Shown here: one piece after another, positions 24,474 through 33,833 of the stretch
How positions within the stretch are numbered: position 1 is the first letter of the stretch
Layout: every line of letters starts with the position of its first letter
From: SHVZ01 sp041906305
GTDB taxonomy: Bacteria > Pseudomonadota > Alphaproteobacteria > SHVZ01
Direction of reading: 5' to 3'
DNA: 64,000 nucleotides
Assembly (NCBI GenBank): GCA_041906305.1
Contig: JAYRJL010000001.1
Span: forward strand, 1,302,001-1,366,000
Position numbers and translations under genes: made by a program
Notes under the pieces: generated by a model
Databases searched by the model: none
What the model saw: only the letters and a program-made list of their open reading frames with translations
Told to the model about the DNA's origin: nothing

Positions 24474-25952
24474 ATGCGGCTGGCGGTCATTCACATCGGT
24501 CAGGAGACCAACGATTTCAACCCGGTTCCGACGACGATGCGGGACTACGAGTCGTTCGGCCTCTACGAGGGCAAGGACGTCTTCGAGAAGATGGGGAACA
24601 CCGGCCAGATCGGCGGCTATCTCGCCGCGGTCGAGGAGGCCAAGCGACAAATCCAGTCGGTTCCGATCATCCGCGCCTGGGCGACGGCGGGCGGACGCAT
24701 TACGGTCGAGTGCCGCCGGTTCTTCGAGGAGAAGATCAAGGCGGGGCTCAAGGCGGCCGGCAGGATCGACGGCCTTGCGCTCCAGGTCCACGGCGCCTGC
24801 GCGGCCGAGGACCAGGACGATGTCGAGGGCGCGCAGATCGCGCTCTGCCGGCAGATCCTCGGCCCCGAAGTCCCCATCGTCGTCTCGCTCGACCACCACG
24901 CCAACATCACGAAGCAGATGGTCGCGAATGCGACCGCTATCGTCGCGCACCGGACCCAGCCGCACGATCCCTACGATACGGGCAAGATCGGCGCCGAGAT
25001 CCTGATCCGGACGGTCGCCGGCGAGGTCAGGCCGGTGATGGCATGGCGGAAGCTGCCGCTGATCTCGCATCAGGAGCAGTTCCTGACGTCGAAGGGCCCT
25101 ATGAAGGTCTGGTTCGATCGGGCGCGCTCGATGGAGGCAGAGGACAAGCGCGTCCTGCATGTCGCCAACTGCCCGATGCAGCCGTGGCTCGACGTCGCCG
25201 AGGGCGGTTGGGCTGCGATCGTCGTCGCCGACGGCGACAAGGCGCTGGCCGAAGCCAAGGCCGACGAGATCGCCGATCTCGCCTGGTCGATGCGGGCCGA
25301 CTTTCAGAAGAAGGAAGCCGTTTCGATCGACGAGGCGGTGCGGATGGCCGACCGGGCGCCCAAGGGCATCGTCTGCCTCAGCGACACCGGTGACACGGTG
25401 TTCGGTGGGTCGTCGGGCGACTCGAACCTGATCTTGGAGTCGATCCTTCGGCAGAAGATCCAGAGTACCGCCCTGATCCCGATGATCGAGCCGGTCACGG
25501 TGGCGCGGCTGGTCGAGGCCGGTGCGGGCGCGACGGTGACGCTGCCGGTCGGCGGGCACTACGCGACCGCCTTCTTCAAGCCGTTGCAGGTGACGGGGAC
25601 GGTGCGCCGCATCGCCGACGGTCGCGTGCAGATGTCCGAGCATCGCTCGCCCAGCATCGACATGGGCCGCACGGTCATCTTCGAGGTCGGGCCGGTGACG
25701 CTGATGATCAGCGAGCTTCGCGGCGTCGCCGGCAACGTGCCGGAGGTCTATCGCGCCTTCGGGGTCGAGCCGGTCGGCTACAAGATGGCGGTGCTGAAGA
25801 CCGCCTCCAACTTCCAGTATTTCGCCCCGATCACCTCGCAGCTGATCCGGGTCGACACCACCGGACCGGGCCAGTCGGACGTGAAGGGACTGCCCTGGAC
25901 GCGCATCCCGCGTCCCGTCTATCCGCTGGAGGAGGTTTCGTCCTGGCGCTGA
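24474..25952 (+). CDS. M81 family metallopeptidase (MlrC-like)
   Basis: Protein of 492 aa of the M81/microcystinase C family, zinc enzymes that cleave peptides containing unusual residues. The N-terminus reads AVIHIGQETNDFNP, where His and Glu are expected metal or active-site residues. LDHHANITKQM and AHRTQPHDPYDTG carry further conserved His and Asp, and the C-terminal domain has SDTGDTVFGGSSGDSN. The ATG has AAGGAGG 5-6 bases upstream; a TTG one codon earlier is less likely. It precedes the ABC importer on the same strand, which suggests it acts on imported peptides. The real substrate is unknown. Confidence 0.9.
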   Translation: MRLAVIHIGQETNDFNPVPTTMRDYESFGLYEGKDVFEKMGNTGQIGGYLAAVEEAKRQIQSVPIIRAWATAGGRITVECRRFFEEKIKAGLKAAGRIDGLALQVHGACAAEDQDDVEGAQIALCRQILGPEVPIVVSLDHHANITKQMVANATAIVAHRTQPHDPYDTGKIGAEILIRTVAGEVRPVMAWRKLPLISHQEQFLTSKGPMKVWFDRARSMEAEDKRVLHVANCPMQPWLDVAEGGWAAIVVADGDKALAEAKADEIADLAWSMRADFQKKEAVSIDEAVRMADRAPKGIVCLSDTGDTVFGGSSGDSNLILESILRQKIQSTALIPMIEPVTVARLVEAGAGATVTLPVGGHYATAFFKPLQVTGTVRRIADGRVQMSEHRSPSIDMGRTVIFEVGPVTLMISELRGVAGNVPEVYRAFGVEPVGYKMAVLKTASNFQYFAPITSQLIRVDTTGPGQSDVKGLPWTRIPRPVYPLEEVSSWR

Positions 25953-26001
25953 GGGTGCCCCGTCAGGCGAAATCACCGTTTCGGGATTGCGCGTCCAACG
26001 T

Positions 26002-26007
26002 TTGACA
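26002..26007 (+). promoter_or_regulatory. Consensus -35 hexamer upstream of the binding-protein gene
   Basis: TTGACA at 26002-26007 is a perfect -35 element, 108 nt before the ATG at 26115. No good -10 is visible at 16-18 nt downstream (CCACTG is the nearest), so this is a weak call. A transcript from here would have a leader of about 80 nt containing the hairpin at 26048-26064. Confidence 0.35.
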
Positions 26008-26047
26008 GCAGCGAAGCCCGTTTGCCACTGTGGCCGAATGCTCGGGG

Positions 26048-26064
26048 AGGTCCTGGGAGGACCT
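26048..26064 (+). other. Hairpin in the leader of the ABC binding-protein gene
   Basis: AGGTCCT and AGGACCT form a seven-pair stem around a GGG loop, followed by TT only. It lies about 50 nt before the ATG. It may protect the 5' end of an abundant message or mark a regulator site. Confidence 0.4.
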
Positions 26065-26114
26065 TTCGGGTGGGCATTCCGACCGTGTTTTCGAGTAGGG
26101 GAGGTATCCGTCAG

Positions 26115-27659
26115 ATGAAGATCGGTTTATCACGCGCTGTCGGGCTTGTGAGGACGCTGCTGCTTGCAGTCGCCGCCCTCTCCATCGCCGCGGTCGGCGC
26201 GTCGGCTCAGGAACTCAAGGGCGGCCGTCTCCGGGTCGCGATCCTCGCCGACATCCACAATTTCGATCCGATGCAGTTCTCCGGCATCAACTTCCCGCTG
26301 ATCAAGAACATGTACGACAGCTTGATCGAGTACACGCCGGAAGGCCAGGCGGTTCCGAACCTGGCGACGGAATGGAAGATCGCGCCGGACAACAAGTCGG
26401 TGACGCTGAAGCTGCGTACCGACGTGACCTTCCACTCCGGTCGTCCGCTAAACGCCGAGGCGGTCGCGGTCAGCCTGAAGAAGGGCGCTGATCCTCAGAA
26501 GGGTAAGAACGTCTACGCGACCATGTCGATCGTGAAGGACTGGGCGACGCCCGATGCTTCCACGGTCGTCATCAACTTCAACAGCCCGGTCCCCGATCGC
26601 CAGATCACCGACCTGCTGCAGTTCCTCTCGATCATCGACCCGCAGGACATCGAGGCGGTCGAGACTAAGGATGCCGGCACCGGTCCGTTCATCCTGGCGG
26701 AGCGCGTGCTCGGCCAGCGCGTTCGCCTCGAGGCCAACAAGAAGTACTGGCGCCCGAAGGAGCCGATCGTCTCCGAGATCGTGCTGACGATCTTCAGCGA
26801 CAACGACGCCGCCGCCGCGGCGCTCGAGTCGGGTGCGGTCGACATCATCTATGGCGGCAACGCGCGCACCGCGGTGCGTCTGCGCAACGCCGGCTACCAG
26901 CTGATCCAGGGCCCCGGCCCGCTGGTGCAGGTATTCCGCATCAACACCACGATGGGTCCGTTCAAGAACGAGAAGTTCCGTCAGGCCTTCAACTACCTGA
27001 TGGATCGTGAAGCCATCCTGCGCGTCGGCTACGCCGGCGTCGGCGAGGTGGTCGCCCTCCCCTGGGCGCCCGCCAGCCCCGCTTTCGACAAGTCGTACAA
27101 CACCACCTATGCCTTCAACATCGACAAGGCGAAGGAGCTGCTCAAGGCGTCCGGCCTGTCGCAGGCCGAGATGAACGACTGGAAGCTCGTCGTCAACGGC
27201 GCCGACCAGGACTCGGTGGCGATCAGCCAGATCGTCCAGAGCACGGTCGCCAAGGCCGGCATCACCATGCAGCTCGACATCAAGCAGGGTGCCGAGCTGA
27301 CCGACGCGATGCTGACAGGCAAGTTCGCGGCCATCTTCGGCGGCATCGGCAACATCCAGAAGTTCCCGACCCGCGTCGGCACGAACAGCATCTATCGCAC
27401 CACCAAGAACCCGGTCCTCGGCGATCCGAACCCGCACAAGCGTTATGTCGAGGCAATGAACAAGGTCGACACGACGCTCGGCTCCGGGGCGAACGTCAAG
27501 GCCGCCTATGACGAGCTGAACAAGGCGCTGGTCGAGGCCTCCTTCGGCATCCCGACCAACACCTTCGACATCGGTCTCATCGTCGCCGCCAAGAACGTCG
27601 GCGGCATCACGCGCGAGATCGACAACATGCTCGTCGGTCGTACCATCGGGTTCAAATAA
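26115..27659 (+). CDS. ABC transporter substrate-binding protein, family 5 (peptide/nickel type)
   Basis: Periplasmic binding protein of 514 aa for an Opp/Dpp-type importer. A signal peptide covers residues 1 to about 31 (cleavage after ASA). The mature protein has the SBP_bac_5 signature, with LRVAILADIHNFDPMQ at the start, then YDSLIEYTPEGQAVPNLATEWKI and VTLKLRTDVTFHSGRPLNAEAVAVSL. The ATG at 26115 is the one that gives a normal signal peptide. It is followed by an ATPase and two permease genes, with a strong hairpin between it and the ATPase. Substrate is probably a peptide or amide-like compound, judging from the MlrC-like and GGT-like neighbours. Confidence 0.92.
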   Translation: MKIGLSRAVGLVRTLLLAVAALSIAAVGASAQELKGGRLRVAILADIHNFDPMQFSGINFPLIKNMYDSLIEYTPEGQAVPNLATEWKIAPDNKSVTLKLRTDVTFHSGRPLNAEAVAVSLKKGADPQKGKNVYATMSIVKDWATPDASTVVINFNSPVPDRQITDLLQFLSIIDPQDIEAVETKDAGTGPFILAERVLGQRVRLEANKKYWRPKEPIVSEIVLTIFSDNDAAAAALESGAVDIIYGGNARTAVRLRNAGYQLIQGPGPLVQVFRINTTMGPFKNEKFRQAFNYLMDREAILRVGYAGVGEVVALPWAPASPAFDKSYNTTYAFNIDKAKELLKASGLSQAEMNDWKLVVNGADQDSVAISQIVQSTVAKAGITMQLDIKQGAELTDAMLTGKFAAIFGGIGNIQKFPTRVGTNSIYRTTKNPVLGDPNPHKRYVEAMNKVDTTLGSGANVKAAYDELNKALVEASFGIPTNTFDIGLIVAAKNVGGITREIDNMLVGRTIGFK

Positions 27660-27675
27660 GCAAGAACGTCGTCAC

Positions 27676-27715
27676 GGCGGCGGCGACCACGTCAGGTCGC
27701 CGCCGCCCTCGTTTT
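27676..27715 (+). terminator. Strong hairpin with T run between binding protein and ATPase genes
   Basis: A perfect 13-pair GC-rich stem (5' arm 27676-27688, loop ACGTCA, 3' arm 27695-27707) is followed by CTCG and TTTT at 27712-27715, just after the binding-protein stop. It fits a factor-independent terminator or partial terminator that lets the binding protein be made in excess over the membrane parts. It could also act as a 3' stability element. Confidence 0.7.
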
Positions 27716-27746
27716 CAGGGGGCTGTAAGCGTGATCGTGGGGCGTG

Positions 27747-29795
27747 ATGTCTGAGCCGGTTCTGTCGGTGCGTGGACTGTCGGTGACCTTCGTCGGCGCC
27801 GGGCGGCCGGTGCCGGCCGTGCGCGGCATCGATTTCGACGTCTATCCGAACGAGGTCCTCGGCATCGTCGGCGAGTCCGGCTCGGGCAAGAGCGTGACGT
27901 CGCTGGCGATCACCGGCCTGCTGCCCGAGACTGCCCGTCTCGAGGGCTCGATCCGGCTTGGGCCTGTCGAGGTGACGACGGCCGAGGCCGAGACTCTCCG
28001 TCAGATGCGCGGCCAGGACGTCGGCATGATCTTCCAGGATCCGACGACGACCCTGAATCCCGTCTTTCAGATCGGCCGTCAGATCACCGAGGGTCAGGTC
28101 GCCCACGGGCAGATCCCGCAGTCGAAGGCGCGCGAGCGCGGCGTCGAGCTGCTGCGCGAGGTCGACATTCCTGATCCCACGGGGCGCGTCGTCCAGTATC
28201 CGCATGAATTCTCCGGCGGCATGCGCCAGCGCGCGGTGATCGCGATGGCGATGGCCGGCCGCCCGCGCCTGATCATCGCCGACGAGCCGACCACCGCGCT
28301 CGACGTGACAGTCCAGGCCCAGGTGCTCTCGGTGCTGGCCAAGCGCCAGGCCGACACCGGGGCCGCGGTGATCCTGATCACCCACGATCTCGGCGTGGTC
28401 GCCGAGGTCGCCCACCGCGTTGCGGTGATGTATGGCGGCCGCATCGTCGAGACCGGCCCGGTCGACGAGATCTTCAAGCGGCCGAAGCATCCCTACACGG
28501 TCGGCCTGCTGAAGAGCCTGCCGCGCATTGACGCCGCGGAGAACCGGCTGGTGCCGATCACCGGCCAGCCGCCGAACCCGGCACGCCTGCCGAAAGGCTG
28601 CACCTTTCACCCGCGTTGCCCGATCGGTCGGGACCGCGCGCTCTGCCAGAACGAGGAACCGCCTCTGGCGGAGACGAGCCCCGGCCATCGCTCGGCCTGC
28701 CACTACGCCGACGAGGTCGCCAAGCTCTTCGCCGACATGCTGGCGCCGCGTCCAGCGGCGACCGTCGCCGCGACCGTGGCGAAGGCGGAGCCGGCGCTGC
28801 TGACCGTCGACAACCTCAAGGTCTACTTTCCGATCAAGGCGGGCCTGCTTCGCCGCCGCGTCGGCTGGGTGCGCGCCGTCGACGGTGTCAGCCTCAGCGT
28901 CAATGCCGGCGAGACGGTCGGCCTGGTCGGGGAGTCCGGCTGCGGCAAGACCACCACCGGCCGCGCGATCATGGGCCTGATCAAGGCGACCGGCGGCAGC
29001 GTCCGGTTCGCCGGCCAGGAGATCACGCAGCTGCCGTCGGCGGATATCCGAAAGGTCCGCCGGAACATGCAGTACATCTTCCAGGATCCCTACTCGTCGC
29101 TGAATCCGATCAAGACCGTCGGCGATATCGTCGCCGAACCGCTCCGCATCCATGGCATCTACGACGAGGTGGGTGGCGAGAAGCGCATCCAGCAGCTGTT
29201 CGAGCTGGTCGGACTGCCGCGCACCGTGATCGGCCGCTACCCGCGCGAGTTCTCCGGCGGCCAGCGCCAGCGCATCGGCATCGCCCGCGCGCTCGCCCTG
29301 CAGCCGAAGCTGCTGATCCTGGATGAGCCGGTGGCCGCGCTCGACGTCTCGATCCAGGCGCAGGTGATCAACCTGCTGCAGGACCTGCAGAAGGAGCTGG
29401 GCCTGGCCTACCTCTTCATCGCCCACGATCTCTCGGTGGTGCGCCATATCTCCGACCGCGTGGCGGTGATGTATCTCGGCCGCATCGTCGAGGAGAGCGA
29501 GAAGACGGTGCTCTACGACCAGCCGACGCACCCCTACACGCAGTCGCTGCTCTCGGCGGTGCCGATCCCGGATCCGGATACGCGCGGCGTGCGCGGCCGC
29601 ATCGTGCTCGAAGGCGACATCCCGAACCCGGCGAACCCGCCGTCCGGCTGCTACTTCCATCCGCGCTGCTTCAAGGCGACGGCGAAGTGCGCCGTCGAGG
29701 AGCCGGCCTTCGCGCCTTACCCCGGCCTGCCGACGCGCTCGGCCTGCCACTATGCCGGCCCGCTCGATGTCGTGGCCAAGGGAGGGCGGCGATGA
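27747..29795 (+). CDS. Fused ABC transporter ATP-binding protein (DppD-DppF type)
   Basis: Two complete ATPase modules in one protein of 682 aa. Module 1 has Walker A GESGSGKS (residues 42-49), signature FSGGMRQR and Walker B LIIADEPTTALD. Module 2 starts at about 355 with Walker A GESGCGKT (about 395-402), FSGGQRQR and LLILDEPVAALD. Each ends with the oligopeptide-ABC C-terminal extension (FHPRC). Two-module fusions are common for glutathione (GsiA-like) and peptide importers. An ATG was preferred over the GTG one codon earlier. The stop overlaps the next permease gene (ATGA). Confidence 0.95.
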   Translation: MSEPVLSVRGLSVTFVGAGRPVPAVRGIDFDVYPNEVLGIVGESGSGKSVTSLAITGLLPETARLEGSIRLGPVEVTTAEAETLRQMRGQDVGMIFQDPTTTLNPVFQIGRQITEGQVAHGQIPQSKARERGVELLREVDIPDPTGRVVQYPHEFSGGMRQRAVIAMAMAGRPRLIIADEPTTALDVTVQAQVLSVLAKRQADTGAAVILITHDLGVVAEVAHRVAVMYGGRIVETGPVDEIFKRPKHPYTVGLLKSLPRIDAAENRLVPITGQPPNPARLPKGCTFHPRCPIGRDRALCQNEEPPLAETSPGHRSACHYADEVAKLFADMLAPRPAATVAATVAKAEPALLTVDNLKVYFPIKAGLLRRRVGWVRAVDGVSLSVNAGETVGLVGESGCGKTTTGRAIMGLIKATGGSVRFAGQEITQLPSADIRKVRRNMQYIFQDPYSSLNPIKTVGDIVAEPLRIHGIYDEVGGEKRIQQLFELVGLPRTVIGRYPREFSGGQRQRIGIARALALQPKLLILDEPVAALDVSIQAQVINLLQDLQKELGLAYLFIAHDLSVVRHISDRVAVMYLGRIVEESEKTVLYDQPTHPYTQSLLSAVPIPDPDTRGVRGRIVLEGDIPNPANPPSGCYFHPRCFKATAKCAVEEPAFAPYPGLPTRSACHYAGPLDVVAKGGRR

Positions 29796-30676
29796 AGGAC
29801 GGGACCCGCCGCGCGCTCGGTCTTGCCAAACGCGTGCTCGCCCGCAAAGGCGCGCTCGCCGGCGTGCTGTTCCTGGCGACGATCGTCTTCATCGCGATCT
29901 TCGCCCGCTGGATCCTTCCCTACGACCCGATCGCCCAGGACCTGGTGAGCTCCCTTGAGCCGCCCGGCGCCAAGCACTGGTTCGGCGCCGACGAGCTCGG
30001 CCGGGACATCCTCGCCCGCGTCGCCTTCGGTGCCCGCACCTCGCTTCTGACCGCGGCTGGCGCGGTGACCGTCGCCGCGCTCGTCGGCGTGCCGATCGGC
30101 CTGGTCGCCGGCTTCTTCGGCGGTTGGCGCGATGCGATCCTGATGCGCATCGTCGATGTGCTGCTGTCGCTGCCGGGCATCCTGTTCGCGATGGCGCTGA
30201 TCGCCGTGCTGGGCCGAAGCCAGCTCGCGGCCCTGGTTGCAGTCGGCATCACCGGCATCCCGAGCTTCGCCCGCATCACCCGCGCCCAGGTGCTCTCGCT
30301 CCGCAAGCGCGACTTCGTCATGGCGGTGGAGGCGCTCGGCGGCTCGTCCACCTACAACATGTTCATGACGGTGCTGCCGAATTCCTGGAGCCCGATCCTG
30401 GTCCAGGTGGTGATCCTGTCCTCGGTCGCGATCCTGCTCGAGGCCGCGCTCGCCTTCCTCGGTGTCGGCATCCCGCCGCCGACGCCCAGCTGGGGCGAGA
30501 TGCTCAGGACCGGCAAGTCCTACCTCTACGAGGCACCCTACTACGCGGTCCTGCCGGGCATCGTCCTCACGCTCACGATCCTCTCGCTCGACACCATCGG
30601 CCGCACCCTCGCCTGGGCCCTGGAAGAACGTCACGAAGAGGTGGAGGAAGACGCTGAGAAGGGGACGGCGGCATGA
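29792..30676 (+). CDS. ABC transporter permease, DppC/OppC type
   Basis: Inner-membrane permease of 294 aa with about six helices. The cytoplasmic N-terminus is followed by a first helix at about residues 25-42 and the family motif HWFGADELGRDILARVAFGAR. The EAA-like loop, which contacts the ATPase, is RKRDFVMAVEALGGSSTYNM, and the C-terminal part has PSWGEMLRTG. The ATG overlaps the ATPase stop and its own TGA overlaps the next permease (ATGA). It normally pairs with the DppB-type protein downstream. Confidence 0.94.
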   Translation: MKDGTRRALGLAKRVLARKGALAGVLFLATIVFIAIFARWILPYDPIAQDLVSSLEPPGAKHWFGADELGRDILARVAFGARTSLLTAAGAVTVAALVGVPIGLVAGFFGGWRDAILMRIVDVLLSLPGILFAMALIAVLGRSQLAALVAVGITGIPSFARITRAQVLSLRKRDFVMAVEALGGSSTYNMFMTVLPNSWSPILVQVVILSSVAILLEAALAFLGVGIPPPTPSWGEMLRTGKSYLYEAPYYAVLPGIVLTLTILSLDTIGRTLAWALEERHEEVEEDAEKGTAA

Positions 30677-31620
30677 CCGGCTACATCATCCGCCGCCTGC
30701 TGCAGCTCCTGCCCGTGGTGATGATCGCCTCGGTCGGCATATGGGCCATGATCTATGCCGTGCCGGGCACGCCGGTCGGTGCCATCGTCGGCGAGAACGC
30801 CACCCAGGAGCAGATCCAGGCGGCGATCCAGCGGCTCGGCCTCGACCAGCCGATGATGGTGCAGTTCTGGCAGTGGTTCAAAGGCGCCCTGGTCGGCAAT
30901 TTCGGGTTCTCGACGCAGAGCCGCGACCCGGTGCTCGACATCATCGTGCAGCGGATCCCCGCGACGGTTCAGCTCGGCACCTTCGCCATCCTGGTCGGAC
31001 TGATCCTCGGCATCCCGGTCGCGATCATCAGCGCGGTCTATCCGAATTCGTGGATCGACCGCGCGCTCAGCGGCTGGAGCGCGCTGGCGCTCGGCGTGCC
31101 GACCTTCTGGCTCGGTATCCTCCTGATCCTGCTGTTCTCGGTGCAGCTGCAATGGCTGCCGTCGGCGTCAGGCTACGTCTCGTTCTTCGAGAGCCCGTTC
31201 CAGGCGGTCAAGAACACGTTCCTGCCGGCGCTCACGCTCGGAACCTACGTCTCCGGCATCTTCGCGCGCTTCCTCAGAGCTTCGCTGCTGGGCGAGCTCA
31301 AGGCCGACTACGTTCGCACCGCGCGCTCGAAGGGGCTCAAGGAGCGGGACGTGATCGGGCGACACGTGCTGCGGAACGCACTGCTGCCCTTCGTCACCGT
31401 CGTCGGACTGATGGCGGCCGCCTTCATCGGCGGCACCGTGGTGACCGAGGCGGTGTTCACCTATCCGGGCATCGGCCGCCTGCTCATCCAGGCGATCAGC
31501 ACCCGCGACTATCCGCTGATCCAGGGCTGCATCCTGTTCATCTTGATCGTGCACGTGCTGATCAACCTGCTGGTCGACGTGCTCTACGCCTATATCGACC
31601 CCAGGATCGACTACTCGTAA
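30673..31620 (+). CDS. ABC transporter permease, DppB/OppB type
   Basis: Second permease of the importer, 315 aa with six predicted helices. The typical N-terminal IIRRLLQLLPVVMIASVGIW comes first. The periplasmic loop carries RLGLDQPMMVQFWQW, and the EAA loop ADYVRTARSKGLKERDVIGRHVLRNAL contains the conserved Ala and Gly. It is the last gene of the binding protein-ATPase-permease-permease operon. Its TAA stop is 3 nt from the end of the converging EamA gene. Confidence 0.94.
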   Translation: MTGYIIRRLLQLLPVVMIASVGIWAMIYAVPGTPVGAIVGENATQEQIQAAIQRLGLDQPMMVQFWQWFKGALVGNFGFSTQSRDPVLDIIVQRIPATVQLGTFAILVGLILGIPVAIISAVYPNSWIDRALSGWSALALGVPTFWLGILLILLFSVQLQWLPSASGYVSFFESPFQAVKNTFLPALTLGTYVSGIFARFLRASLLGELKADYVRTARSKGLKERDVIGRHVLRNALLPFVTVVGLMAAAFIGGTVVTEAVFTYPGIGRLLIQAISTRDYPLIQGCILFILIVHVLINLLVDVLYAYIDPRIDYS

Positions 31621-31623
31621 GGC

Positions 31624-32484
31624 TCAGGCGGTCTTTCTGGCAGGCGTCAGCGTGACGGCAAGAACGCCTGCCAGCGTGATCGCCGATCCCAGCAGGATGC
31701 GGGCGGTCAGCACGTCGCCCAGCATCAGGACGCCGGCGACGACCGCGAAGATCGGGGCCAGCAGGAACATCGGCGTCACCAGCGACACCGGATAGCGCTT
31801 CAGCAGGTAGTACATGCCGCCGAAGCCCAGCAGCGACGAGCCGAAGGCGGTGAAGGCGAGGTTGCCCCAGGCGAAGGCCGAGGCGGCGCGCGATGCCTCG
31901 ATCTGGCCGGTCTCGAAGACCAGCGAGATTCCGATGAGCCCGGGCGCGGAGACCAGGGCCACCCAGGATTGCAGCGTGAAGACCGGGACGTTGCGGAGCT
32001 CCCGCATCATCACCTGGGCGAGCGCGATCGCGAGGCAGGCCAGCATCGAGAGCAGGACGGCGACGCCGTAGGTCAGCACGCGCGGATCGAATCCGATGAT
32101 GAGCACGCCGCCGAAGGCCGCGGCGATGCCGAGGATGCGGAGCGGCGACAGGCGCTCTCCCAGCATGAAGACGGCGAGGATGACCGCGAAGGGCAGGGTC
32201 ATCTGCGAGACGATCGCGATGGTCGAGACATCCTCGGCCATCTTGAGGGCGGTGTACTGAAGGCTGAAATGGATCGCGCCGCTGAAGGCGGCGATCGCCA
32301 GGATGCGCGTCATCTGTCCCGGCACCCAGCGCAGCATCGGGAACAGCACGACCAGCAGCATCGCAAAGCGGAGGCCGGTGAACCAGACCGGCGGCAGCTC
32401 GTTCAGGCCGAGCTTGCCGGCTATGAAGGTCAGCCCCCAGACGAGGTTGATGACGAGGATGATGCCGAAGTCGATCAGCCTCAC
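31624..32484 (-). CDS. EamA/DMT family transporter
   Basis: Membrane protein of 286 aa with ten predicted helices in two EamA halves, the layout of drug/metabolite exporters such as RhtA. The N-terminus is a hydrophobic helix (IILVINLVWGLTFIAGKLGL), then ELPPVWFTGLRFAMLL, which is a typical EamA signature. The start is a GTG with GGAG about eight bases upstream; there is no ATG in a sensible place, and the frame upstream runs into the Fsr-like gene. It lies 14 nt downstream of that gene on the same strand, so the two are probably cotranscribed. Substrate unknown, probably an amino acid or metabolite. Confidence 0.87.
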   Translation of the reverse strand: MRLIDFGIILVINLVWGLTFIAGKLGLNELPPVWFTGLRFAMLLVVLFPMLRWVPGQMTRILAIAAFSGAIHFSLQYTALKMAEDVSTIAIVSQMTLPFAVILAVFMLGERLSPLRILGIAAAFGGVLIIGFDPRVLTYGVAVLLSMLACLAIALAQVMMRELRNVPVFTLQSWVALVSAPGLIGISLVFETGQIEASRAASAFAWGNLAFTAFGSSLLGFGGMYYLLKRYPVSLVTPMFLLAPIFAVVAGVLMLGDVLTARILLGSAITLAGVLAVTLTPARKTA

Positions 32485-32498
32485 GGTGACGGCTCCGC

Positions 32499-33761
32499 TC
32501 AGGCGTGCCGGCGGTCGACCTTCGGCAGGAAGGCGATCAGGAGCCCGAACAGCGGCAGGAAGGCGCAGACCTGATAGACCGTGTCGATGCTGGTCATGTC
32601 GGCGATCTTGCCGAGGGCCGCGGCGCCGAGGCCCCCGAGCCCGAAGGAGACGCCGAAGAAGATGCCGGCGACCATGCCGACGCGGCCCGGCAGCAGGTCC
32701 TGGGCGTAGACGATGATCGCGGAGAACGACGACGACATGATCACGCCGATGACGACCGACAGCAGCAGCGTTGGCACCAGGCCGACGTGCGGCAGCAGCA
32801 GGGTGAAGGGCAGGGCGCCGAGGATCGAGAACCACATGACGGGGATGCGGCCGATCTTGTCGCCGACCCAGCCGCCGGCGACCGCGCCGAGCACGATCGC
32901 GCCAAGATAGACGAACAGGGCCGCCTGCGCCTCCTGGACCGACAGCGCGAACTTATCGATCAGGTAGAAGGTGTAGTAGGAGCCGAGGCTGGCGCTGTAG
33001 ACGGTCTTGGAGAACATCAGCAGCACCAGGATGACGATCGCGGCGGTGACGCCGGCGCGGCTGACCGCGACATAGCCGGCGGTGCCGGATGCGGGACGCG
33101 GCTTCGGCTTTCCGAGGTGACGATTCTGCTTGTACCAGTTGCCGACGCCGACCAGCACGACCATGGCGATCAGCGCCGCGGCCGAGAACCATACGATGCT
33201 TTCCTGCCCGCGTGGCACGATGATGAAGGCCGCGAGAAGCGGGCCGACCGCCGACCCGGTGTTGCCGCCGACCTGGAACAGCGACTGGGCGAGGCCGTGC
33301 CGCCCGCCCGAGGCCATGCGGGCGACGCGCGAAGCCTCCGGGTGGAAGACGGCAGAGCCGATGCCGATCATCGCGGCGGCGAGCAGGATCACCGGGTAGC
33401 TGTGCGCCATCGACATCAGGATCAGGCCAAGGAAGGTCGAACTCATGCCGATCGCCAGCGAATAAGGCAGCGGCTTCCGGTCGGTGTAGATGCCGACCAC
33501 CGGCTGCAGCAGCGAGGCCGTGCACTGGAAAGCGAGCGTGATCAGGCCGATCTGCGCGAAATCGAGGGCATAGTTGTCCTTCAGGATCGGGTACAGCGCC
33601 GGCACCATCGACTGCATCATGTCGTTCAGCAGGTGGCAGAAGCTGAGCGAGAGGATGATGGCGAAGGTCGTGTTGTCGGCGCTCGCGGCCGGCGGAGCCG
33701 CCGAAGCGGCGGCCGCGGCTTCGGCCGGCAGGCTGCGGGTGCTTGCAGTATCGTCGGTCAT
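32499..33761 (-). CDS. fsr: MFS transporter, fosmidomycin-resistance (Fsr) type
   Basis: Twelve-helix transporter of 420 aa. It resembles Fsr of E. coli strongly in LSFCHLLNDMMQSMVPALYP, FAQIGLITLAFQCTASLLQP and HPEASRVARMASGGRHGLAQ, the family hallmarks. A cytoplasmic Ala-rich N-terminus of about 30 residues precedes helix 1. In E. coli, Fsr exports fosmidomycin; the natural substrate is unknown. The Fsr name is by similarity only. It is upstream of the EamA gene on the same strand. Confidence 0.88.
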   Translation of the reverse strand: MTDDTASTRSLPAEAAAAASAAPPAASADNTTFAIILSLSFCHLLNDMMQSMVPALYPILKDNYALDFAQIGLITLAFQCTASLLQPVVGIYTDRKPLPYSLAIGMSSTFLGLILMSMAHSYPVILLAAAMIGIGSAVFHPEASRVARMASGGRHGLAQSLFQVGGNTGSAVGPLLAAFIIVPRGQESIVWFSAAALIAMVVLVGVGNWYKQNRHLGKPKPRPASGTAGYVAVSRAGVTAAIVILVLLMFSKTVYSASLGSYYTFYLIDKFALSVQEAQAALFVYLGAIVLGAVAGGWVGDKIGRIPVMWFSILGALPFTLLLPHVGLVPTLLLSVVIGVIMSSSFSAIIVYAQDLLPGRVGMVAGIFFGVSFGLGGLGAAALGKIADMTSIDTVYQVCAFLPLFGLLIAFLPKVDRRHA

Positions 33762-33833
33762 GATCTGAAGGGAAATCCTGGAGGTCGGACGATCAAGCTA
33801 TGCGCCCGACGGCCCCGCGTGTCCATTGCGGTT

